A DNA stretch of 64,000 bases. Source: Mesorhizobium kowhaii. Lineage in GTDB: Bacteria > Pseudomonadota > Alphaproteobacteria > Rhizobiales > Rhizobiaceae. The notes beneath the pieces were generated by a model that did not search any database, was not told the DNA's origin, and was given only the letters and a program-made list of their open reading frames with translations. This document shows positions 42,482 through 49,693 of the stretch, one piece after another; the stretch's first letter is position 1; the number at the start of each line of letters is the position of its first letter. A program made the position numbers and the translations under genes. Location of the stretch: positions 186,001 to 250,000 of the forward strand of contig NZ_MZXV01000080.1 of the NCBI RefSeq assembly GCF_003253745.1. The letters run 5' to 3'.

Positions 42482-45448
42482 ATGAAAAAAGGCGATCATC
42501 TCTTCCTTATCGACGGCTCCGGCTACATCTTCCGTGCCTATCACGCACTGCCACCGCTGACCCGCAAATCCGACGGCCTGCCGGTCGGCGCCGTTTCCGG
42601 CTTCTGCAACATGCTGTGGAAGCTGATGCTGGATGCCCGCAACACCGATGTAGGCATTGTGCCGACGCATTTCGCCGTTATTTTCGATTATTCCTCGAAA
42701 ACCTTCCGCAACGATCTCTACCCCGAATACAAGGCCAACCGCTCGGCGCCGCCGGAAGACCTGATCCCGCAATTCGGCCTGATCCGCCAGGCGACCAGGG
42801 CGTTCAACCTGCCTTGCGTCGAGATCGAAGGCTACGAGGCCGACGATCTCATCGCCACCTATGCCAGGCTCGCCCGCGAAGCGGGCGGCGACACCACCAT
42901 CATCTCCTCCGACAAGGATTTGATGCAACTGGTCGGCGACACGGTCGGCATGTACGACCCGATGAAGGACCGCCAGATCGGCATTCCGGAAGTCATCGAG
43001 AAATGGGGCGTGCCGCCGGAGAAAATGGTCGACCTGCAGGCGCTGACCGGTGACTCCGTCGACAATGTACCCGGTGTGCCCGGCATCGGGCCGAAGACGG
43101 CCGCGCAGCTGCTCGAGCAGTTCGGCGACCTCGACGGCCTGCTGGCCCGCGCGGGCGAGATCAAGCAGGACAAAAGGCGGGAATCGATCATCGCCAACAC
43201 CGACAAGGCGCGCATTTCACGCCAGCTGGTGACGCTGAAGAATGACGTGCCGGTGACCGAGGGGCTGGACGACTTCGTCCTGCACGCGCCGGACGGACCG
43301 AAGCTGATCGGCTTCCTCAAGACCATGGAATTCACTTCGCTGACCCGCCGCGTGGCGGAAGCGACCGGCACCGAGGCCGGTGATGTCCAGGCCGTTGCGG
43401 TGACCGTCGAGCGCGCCGATAGCGCGCATGGGCCTGATGTTGGATCGGGAGCGCCGGCCGTTGCCCGAAGCGCGGCCGGCACCGAACTGGGCCAAGCTGG
43501 CGGAGCGACAACCACACCGGCGACGGAAACGCCAAAGCAAGGCGACACCCCTTCCCTGCTGGCCGCGCTCCGGTTGGAGAGCGCGGCCACCCGCAAGATA
43601 GATACGTCAGCCTATCACTGCATCCGCGATGTCGCGACCTTGCAAGCCTGGGTCGCCGAGGCGACCGAGACCGGCCTTGCCGCTTTCGACGTCAGGGCGA
43701 CGTCGGCCGATCCGATGCAGGCCGAGTTGATCGGCATGTCCATCGCCACCGCGCCCGGCCGCGCCGCCTACATTCCTTTTGCCCACAAGAGCGGCAACGG
43801 TGACCTGCTCGGTGGCGGCACGGTCGAAAACCAGATCCAGCTTCGCGAGGCGCTGGCCGTGCTGAAACCGCTATTGGAAGACAAGTCGGTTCTCAAGATC
43901 GCGCAGAACCTGAAATACGATCTTGTCGTCATGAGCCGTTATGGCATCGATGTCGCGCCTTTTGACGACACCATGCTGATTTCCTATGTGCTCGATGCCG
44001 GCACCCCTCATGGTCACGGCATGGATTCGCTTGCCGAGAAATGGCTTGGTCACACCCCTCTCCAGCTCAAGGACGTGACCGGCTCCGGCAAAAGCTCCGT
44101 CGGTTTCGATCAGGTCGACATCGGCAAGGCGACCGCTCATGCCGCCGAAGACGCCGATGTGACGCTGCGGCTCTGGCTGGTGCTGAAGCCGCGGCTTGCC
44201 GCCAAGGGGCTGGTGTCGGTCTATGAACGGCTGGAGCGGCCGCTGGTGCCGGTACTGGCGCGCATGGAACAGCGCGGCATCTCGGTCGACCGGCAGATCC
44301 TGTCGCGGCTCTCGGGCGAACTGGCGCAGGGCGCCGCTCGCCTCGAAGAAGAAATCTACCAGCTCATCGGCGAGCGCATCAACATCGGCTCGCCAAAACA
44401 GCTTGGTGACATCCTGTTCGGCCGCATGGGCCTGCCCGGAGGTTCGAAGACCAAGACCGGGCAATGGTCGACCTCGGCGCAGCTTCTCGAAGACCTCGCC
44501 GCCGAAGGCCATGAACTGCCGCGCAAGATCGTTGACTGGCGCCAGCTGACCAAGCTGAAATCGACCTATACCGACGCGCTGCCGGGCTTCATCCATCCGG
44601 ACACCAAGCGCGTCCACACCTCCTACGCGCTTGCAGCGACGACGACGGGCCGGCTGTCATCATCCGATCCGAACCTGCAGAACATTCCTGTGCGCACCGC
44701 CGAAGGCCGCAAGATCAGGACCGCCTTCATCGCCGACAAGGGCAACCGGCTGGTCTCGGCCGATTACAGCCAGATCGAGCTGCGGGTGCTCGCCCATGTC
44801 GCCGAAATCCCGCAACTGCGGCAGGCCTTCGCCGACGGCGCCGACATCCACGCCATTACCGCGTCGGAAATGTTCAACGTGCCGGTAGTGGGCATGCCTT
44901 CGGAAATCCGCCGTCGCGCCAAGGCGATCAATTTCGGCATCATCTACGGTATTTCCGCCTTCGGCCTCGCCAACCAGCTGTCGATCCCGCGCGAAGAGGC
45001 CGGCAATTACATCAAGAAGTATTTCGAGCGTTTTCCCGGCATCCGCGACTACATCGAAGAGACCAAGGCCTATGCCCGCGAGCACGGTTTCGTCGAAACG
45101 ATCTTCGGCCGCCGCATCCACTATCCTGATATCCGCTCGTCGAACCCGTCGCTGCGCGCCTTCAACGAGCGCGCTTCGATCAACGCCCGCCTGCAAGGCA
45201 CCGCCGCCGACATCATCCGCCGCGCCATGGTGCGCATGGACGAGGCGCTGGAGAAGGCAAAGCTGTCGGCCCGCATGCTGCTGCAGGTGCATGACGAGCT
45301 AATTTTTGAAACGGTCGAGGCGGAAGTCGAGGCGACGATCCCCATCGTGCGCCACGTCATGGAAAACGCGGCGATGCCGGCAGTGTCGATGTCGGTGCCG
45401 CTGCATGTCGACGCCCGCGCCGCCAACAACTGGGACGAGGCGCATTAG
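42482..45448 (+). CDS. polA: DNA polymerase I
   Basis: Gap-filling and Okazaki-fragment processing polymerase, 988 residues. The N-terminal 5'-3' nuclease (LFLIDGSGYIFRAYHA; ADDLIATYA; GVPGIGPKTA) and the family A polymerase (motif A VSADYSQIELRVLAH, motif B RRRAKAINFGIIYG, motif C LLQVHDELIFE) are intact. The 3'-5' exonuclease domain is degenerate: the Exo I DxE is D403-V-R405, and the Exo III tyrosine is His553 (HAAEDAD), while Asp557 and NLKYD remain. Proofreading is probably lost or weak. ATG at 42482 begins the nuclease fold; a GTG 54 bp upstream is less likely. Confidence 0.96.
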   Translation: MKKGDHLFLIDGSGYIFRAYHALPPLTRKSDGLPVGAVSGFCNMLWKLMLDARNTDVGIVPTHFAVIFDYSSKTFRNDLYPEYKANRSAPPEDLIPQFGLIRQATRAFNLPCVEIEGYEADDLIATYARLAREAGGDTTIISSDKDLMQLVGDTVGMYDPMKDRQIGIPEVIEKWGVPPEKMVDLQALTGDSVDNVPGVPGIGPKTAAQLLEQFGDLDGLLARAGEIKQDKRRESIIANTDKARISRQLVTLKNDVPVTEGLDDFVLHAPDGPKLIGFLKTMEFTSLTRRVAEATGTEAGDVQAVAVTVERADSAHGPDVGSGAPAVARSAAGTELGQAGGATTTPATETPKQGDTPSLLAALRLESAATRKIDTSAYHCIRDVATLQAWVAEATETGLAAFDVRATSADPMQAELIGMSIATAPGRAAYIPFAHKSGNGDLLGGGTVENQIQLREALAVLKPLLEDKSVLKIAQNLKYDLVVMSRYGIDVAPFDDTMLISYVLDAGTPHGHGMDSLAEKWLGHTPLQLKDVTGSGKSSVGFDQVDIGKATAHAAEDADVTLRLWLVLKPRLAAKGLVSVYERLERPLVPVLARMEQRGISVDRQILSRLSGELAQGAARLEEEIYQLIGERINIGSPKQLGDILFGRMGLPGGSKTKTGQWSTSAQLLEDLAAEGHELPRKIVDWRQLTKLKSTYTDALPGFIHPDTKRVHTSYALAATTTGRLSSSDPNLQNIPVRTAEGRKIRTAFIADKGNRLVSADYSQIELRVLAHVAEIPQLRQAFADGADIHAITASEMFNVPVVGMPSEIRRRAKAINFGIIYGISAFGLANQLSIPREEAGNYIKKYFERFPGIRDYIEETKAYAREHGFVETIFGRRIHYPDIRSSNPSLRAFNERASINARLQGTAADIIRRAMVRMDEALEKAKLSARMLLQVHDELIFETVEAEVEATIPIVRHVMENAAMPAVSMSVPLHVDARAANNWDEAH

Positions 45449-45457
45449 CGCCAACTC

Positions 45458-45628
45458 AAGGTGCGTTGAGATTCAGGTCAGGCCGAGCCGGAGTCGAAGA
45501 CGGGCGCAAAGCGACCAAACTGATGGCTCCCGAGAACCGGAGCGGCGCGTACTTTTGGGCACGTGAGCACCGGAAGCGCAGGGAGCCACCATTTGCAGGC
45601 CGGCATCACCTGAATATCAGCGCACCTT
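45458..45628. repeat. RIME-like palindromic intergenic element (copy B)
   Basis: A 171-bp element with 21-bp terminal inverted repeats matching at 18 positions (AAGGTGCGTTGAGATTCAGG against AAGGTGCGCTGATATTCAGG). Inner landmarks are CCGAGAACCGGAGCG, GAGCACCGGAAGCGCAGG and the arms TGGCTCCC/GGGAGCCA. It has about 30 bp extra near the left relative to copy A. It lies between convergent polA and zur-like genes and touches the latter's stop codon. Confidence 0.8.
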
Positions 45629-46031
45629 AAGCCGCCTCGGCCAGACACTTGGCACACGTCCCGCGAAATTCGATCACCGCCTTCTTGGCGGCAAAGCCCG
45701 TCGAGCGGACCCATTCGTCCAGCCGGTGGTCGACATCGTGATCGGACATTTCGGTGACTTGCCCGCAGGTGTCGCAGATGGCGAAGGCGGTCATCGAATG
45801 GCTGTGGTCATGCGGCTCGGCGCAGGCGACGAAGGAATTGATACTTTCCAGCCGGTGCACGAAGCCGGACTTCACCAGCGTGTCGAGCGCGCGATAGACC
45901 TGCAGCGGCGCGCGAAAACCGCGCTCGCGCAGCTGGTCGAGCAAGGTGTAGGCGCTGAGCGGCCCGCTGGCGGCCTCGAGTTTCTCGAGCACGCACAGCT
46001 GGTTCTTCGTCAGCACATCCCTTGCCGCCAT
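45627..46031 (-). CDS. Fur-family metal regulator, Zur-like
   Basis: The 134-residue dimeric repressor has the Fur winged helix (LSAYTLLDQLRERGFRAPLQVYRALDTLVKSGFVHRLE, trimmed: 25-62), the metal site HDHSHS and two structural-zinc CxxC pairs (CDTCG and CAKC). The RAPLQVYRALDTL recognition helix and the CDTCG/CAKC pairing resemble Zur more than Fur/Irr. The znuABC genes that Zur would control are not in this window, so zinc specificity is inferred. Its promoter region is shared with the caspase gene. Confidence 0.8.
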   Translation of the reverse strand: MAARDVLTKNQLCVLEKLEAASGPLSAYTLLDQLRERGFRAPLQVYRALDTLVKSGFVHRLESINSFVACAEPHDHSHSMTAFAICDTCGQVTEMSDHDVDHRLDEWVRSTGFAAKKAVIEFRGTCAKCLAEAA

Positions 46032-46291
46032 GATCCTGTTTCCAACCTGTCTTGCGTCGCTTGCGCATCATTTCCGCGCGCAAACGATCCCTGTCCATCC
46101 AGATAGCGACGAACAGGCATTTTTGCTACTGTTTCCAACATCTCTGCCCGGGAGGCTATCGAGAACGCCTATCGTCGACCGGAGTGGGATAACAGGCGGG
46201 CTGCTCTGCGATGCAACATTCAAAATACTGACAAAATCCTCGGCAAGAGTTGCCGCGCTTGGGAAATTCGATCGGGCTTGGGGAAGCAATC

Positions 46292-48499
46292 ATGATCAAA
46301 TTGACGCGGCGGACGCTGCTGGTCGGCACGTCCGCGCTGACGATGGCCGGGATGGTGTCGTTCAGGACCATGGCTGCATCGCGCACGTATCATGCGCTGC
46401 TGGTCGCCTGCACCGAATATCCGAACCTGCCACAGAGGAACTGGCTGATCGGGCCGAAGAACGATGCCGGCCTCGTCCACGAGTACCTGTTGAAGAACGT
46501 GCCGGACCCGGTGCGGTTCGCGCCCGAGAATGTCACGCTGCTGGCCAAGGACGTCCCGGGCGCCAATGGCTTGCCGACCCATGCCGCGATCAAGGCCGCG
46601 CTGGCCGACCTCGCCGCAAAGGTGCAGCGCGACGATTTCGTCTATCTGCACCTGTCCGGTCACGGCGCCCAGCAGCCGGAGAGGGTCAAGGGCGACGAGA
46701 CCGACGGGCTCGACGAGATTTTCCTGCCTGTCGACATCGACAAATGGATAAACCGTGATGCCGGGGTGCCGAATGCGCTGGTCGACAACGAGATCGGCGC
46801 CGCGCTCGACGCCATCCGCAACAAGGGTGCCTTCGTCTGGGTCGTGTTCGACTGCTGCCATTCCGGCACTGCGACCCGCGCCGTCGAAGTCGACGACGAA
46901 ATGGAGCGCAAGGTCGAGTTCGCCGACCTGGTCGGCGGCAGCGAAGCCGAGCGAGCCGCTGCGATCAAGGCCTATGACGAGGTGACATCCGCCGCAGGCT
47001 CGCGCGGCGTCGACGACAACGGCACGCGCAAGCCCGCCTTCAACCTGACGCCAACCGGCGGCGAACCGATCACCAAGGGCAAGCTGGTCGCCTTCTATGC
47101 CGCCCAGACGGTGGAGACGACGCCGGAGATGCCGCTGCCCAAGGGCACGACGGATGCACCACGGTTCGGTCTGTTCACCTTCACCATCCTGTCGAAACTG
47201 GCCGAGAATCCCAACATCACCTATCGCCAGCTCGGCCAGGCCGTGCTGCAGCAATATTCGGCCGACAGCCGCACGCGGCCGACACCGCTGTTCGAGGGCG
47301 AACTCGACGCACGCGTGTTCGGCACCGACAAGACGGACGCGGTCATGCAATGGCCTGTTGTCATCAAGGACGGCGACGCGACGATCGGCGCCGGCCTGTT
47401 GCATCGCCTCACCCCCGGCAGCAAGCTCGCCATCCTGCCGTCGGCGCTGTCGCAACTTTCCGACGCGGTCGGTTATCTCGAGGTGCAGTCTGCCAAGAAC
47501 CTGGAGAGCCGCGTCAAGCCGGTCGAATTCGACAACAAGCCGGCGCTCAAGCTCGCCGACATCCCCGCCAATGCCTATGCGCGAGTGGCCGAGATCGCCG
47601 TCGACTACAAGCTCGTCGTGGCGCGGCCGGCGGCGACCAAGGGACTTGAGAAGAAGGAAACTGCTCTGGTCAATTCGGTTCTCGACGAATTGGCCACGGC
47701 CAAGGAGACCGGCTTCAACATCGAACTGGTCGACCCCGGCAAGAGCGCCGAGCTTCGCTTTGCGGTGATGCGCGAGAATGCCATTGCCGGCGCCGCCAAG
47801 GACGCGACCGACAAGCCGGCGCTATGGTTCCTGCCAGCCTCAGGCGACGTGACCTTGAAGGATGGCAGCAAGCCGCCGCTGATCATCATCCACATGGATG
47901 ACCGGAAAAAGCTGGTCGAGGCGACAACGAGGAATCTGCGCACCATCTTCCGTGCCACCGGGCTTTCGCGGCTGGCGGCGGCCTCCGATTACAAGCCCGA
48001 GGACGTCGACGTCCAGTTCCAGGTCAAACGCCGTGACAAGGACGGCCTCGAACCGTTGCAGGCTTCCGTGGTGCCTCGCGTCTCGCCGGGCGACGAAGTG
48101 CATGTGCTGGCAAAGAACGGCTCTGATCTGCTGGTCGACATCAACGTGCTCTATGTCGGCAGCGACTATTCGATCACCCACATCGTTGCCGAGCGCCTTG
48201 CGCCGCAAGCCACGCTCGAGGAGGGGCTGCTGGCCTTCACCGACACCAGCTTCGGCATGGAAAGGATGATCGCGGTTTTGACCGAGGCGCCGCCGGAGAG
48301 CGAGAAGGAGGATCTGAGCTTCCTGGCGCAGGATGGCGTTGCGTCCATGACGCGCGGGCTAGGCCCTGCCAGCTTCACCGACATGCTGACCGATATCGGC
48401 ATGGCGCCGGCAACCCGCTCGGTGATGCGGCTTGCCGACAAGAGCGGCCCGAAGGGCGCGGTGATGATCTTCCCGATGGAGACGGTGCCACGCGCCTGA
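46292..48499 (+). CDS. exported caspase-fold protease (metacaspase-like, peptidase C14)
   Basis: The 735-residue protein has a Tat-type signal (LTRRTLLVGTSALTMAGMV, residues 4-22), so it is probably exported folded. The caspase domain (about 30-350) has the catalytic dyad His124 in YLHLSGHGAQQ and Cys189 in VFDCCHSG, the pattern of bacterial metacaspases. The rest (about 360-735) contains beta-rich regions without a family I know (DUF4384-like segments possible around 550-640). ATG at 46292 follows GGGGAAGC. It opens a five-gene plus-strand run. Cleavage specificity (usually Arg/Lys for metacaspases) is not shown by the sequence. Confidence 0.9.
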   Translation: MIKLTRRTLLVGTSALTMAGMVSFRTMAASRTYHALLVACTEYPNLPQRNWLIGPKNDAGLVHEYLLKNVPDPVRFAPENVTLLAKDVPGANGLPTHAAIKAALADLAAKVQRDDFVYLHLSGHGAQQPERVKGDETDGLDEIFLPVDIDKWINRDAGVPNALVDNEIGAALDAIRNKGAFVWVVFDCCHSGTATRAVEVDDEMERKVEFADLVGGSEAERAAAIKAYDEVTSAAGSRGVDDNGTRKPAFNLTPTGGEPITKGKLVAFYAAQTVETTPEMPLPKGTTDAPRFGLFTFTILSKLAENPNITYRQLGQAVLQQYSADSRTRPTPLFEGELDARVFGTDKTDAVMQWPVVIKDGDATIGAGLLHRLTPGSKLAILPSALSQLSDAVGYLEVQSAKNLESRVKPVEFDNKPALKLADIPANAYARVAEIAVDYKLVVARPAATKGLEKKETALVNSVLDELATAKETGFNIELVDPGKSAELRFAVMRENAIAGAAKDATDKPALWFLPASGDVTLKDGSKPPLIIIHMDDRKKLVEATTRNLRTIFRATGLSRLAAASDYKPEDVDVQFQVKRRDKDGLEPLQASVVPRVSPGDEVHVLAKNGSDLLVDINVLYVGSDYSITHIVAERLAPQATLEEGLLAFTDTSFGMERMIAVLTEAPPESEKEDLSFLAQDGVASMTRGLGPASFTDMLTDIGMAPATRSVMRLADKSGPKGAVMIFPMETVPRA

Positions 48500-48585
48500 G
48501 CGAATGCCGGCACAAGAGCCGGCTCTTGCGCGATCGGCGCGATATGAGAACATTCCCGGCAGGCGCAATGGCGCATGATGGCCGG

Positions 48586-48987
48586 ATGAGGCGGATAGGA
48601 TCGATTGTGAAGAATTCTATTTTTTCCTGGCGTGGAGCGGTGGCCGGCCTTGCTGGTGGTCTGCTCCTGATCGCCAATGCTTCGGCGGACGAGGCCTGCG
48701 GTCTTTGTGTCAAGCAGATCGTCACCAACTCCGAACTGGCAACCTGTTTTCTCGATCAGTACGACCAGATCGCCAAAAGCAGCAGCGGCGCCGTTGTCGT
48801 CGATCTCAGCAACTGCGCCTCGCGCGGCGTGGTCGAGGCGCTGCCGTCACCGAACAAGGGGGTGGCGGAGCCCGACGTGCAGTTCATGATTTCGCGCCTG
48901 CAGCTGGAATGCCTGAAAAAGAAGCTGGAGGCGCCAGGCATCGTGCTGGATCCTTCCGCCATCATCGATCTGGACAGCTGCCAATGA
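48586..48987 (+). CDS. small exported Cys-rich protein of unknown function
   Basis: A 133-residue protein with a signal peptide (about 9-35, ending NASA before DEACGLC). The mature part of about 100 residues has six cysteines (EACGLC, ATCF, SNCAS, LECL, DSCQ), suggesting disulfides in the periplasm. I do not know the family. The start is uncertain (48568, 48586 or a GTG at 48607); the signal peptide is the same in each. The stop overlaps the next gene by ATGA. Position between two caspase genes suggests an accessory, inhibitor or substrate role; this is inference. Confidence 0.7.
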   Translation: MRRIGSIVKNSIFSWRGAVAGLAGGLLLIANASADEACGLCVKQIVTNSELATCFLDQYDQIAKSSSGAVVVDLSNCASRGVVEALPSPNKGVAEPDVQFMISRLQLECLKKKLEAPGIVLDPSAIIDLDSCQ

Positions 48988-49691
48988 AAAAACCGGCGGG
49001 CAACACCAGGCAGACGGCAGCTGCCGCCCCCGCGAAGGCGCCGGCCACGGAGCCAGCTTTGCCGGAAACCACCGAGGGTTTTCCGTGGCCGAGCAGCCAC
49101 GAGATCAAGAAGGAGGCGAACCCGTTCACCGACCGCGACTGGCGCATGCTGATCTATGCCTGGTCGGGCCTGCTGGTGCGTCTGGCTATCATCTTCACCT
49201 TGATGTTCTCGATCTACCAGTTCCTCGCCAACCAGGAGCAGAAGCGCGTCGAGCAGACCATGTCGCTGGTTGAGCTCTGGGAAACCAAGGACTACCAGCA
49301 GGCGCAGCGCGCGCTGAAAGATCGTCTTGCGGCCCTCAACGCCAAATACGACAATCTGCTCAGCGCCAACCCCTCGCCGACCGAGGAGCAGGTGTTCCGG
49401 CAGCGGATCGGCATCGAGGCGATGACCGCCAGCGGTGGCGACATGCCACTCGCCGATTTCAGCGAAAATTTCGACCGCATCGTCTATTTCCTCAACCGCC
49501 TGTCCTTCTGCATCGACGGCGATCTGTGTTCGCGCAAGGTGACCGACGCTTATTTCCGCGACTATGCCGTCTCGTTCTGGAGTTATTTTGCCGGCTATGT
49601 CGACAAGCAGCGCAAGGCGGGTTCACCCACTTTCGCCACGGCGATCGAGACCTATGTGCGCAATGGGCAGCCCGCGGCCGAAGTCAAATAG
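48984..49691 (+). CDS. single-pass membrane protein of unknown function, caspase cluster
   Basis: The 235-residue protein has an Ala/Pro-rich N-terminus (1-40), one membrane helix (about 57-82, MLIYAWSGLLVRLAIIFTLMFSIYQF, trimmed) and a helical C-terminal domain (85-235) with SLVELWETKDYQQAQRAL and a CIDGDLC pair. It resembles DUF4760-like membrane proteins in layout, without certainty. Its ATG overlaps the previous stop, and the WD40-caspase start follows 2 bp after its stop, so translation of all three is probably coupled. Confidence 0.75.
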   Translation: MKKPAGNTRQTAAAAPAKAPATEPALPETTEGFPWPSSHEIKKEANPFTDRDWRMLIYAWSGLLVRLAIIFTLMFSIYQFLANQEQKRVEQTMSLVELWETKDYQQAQRALKDRLAALNAKYDNLLSANPSPTEEQVFRQRIGIEAMTASGGDMPLADFSENFDRIVYFLNRLSFCIDGDLCSRKVTDAYFRDYAVSFWSYFAGYVDKQRKAGSPTFATAIETYVRNGQPAAEVK

Positions 49692-49693
49692 CG

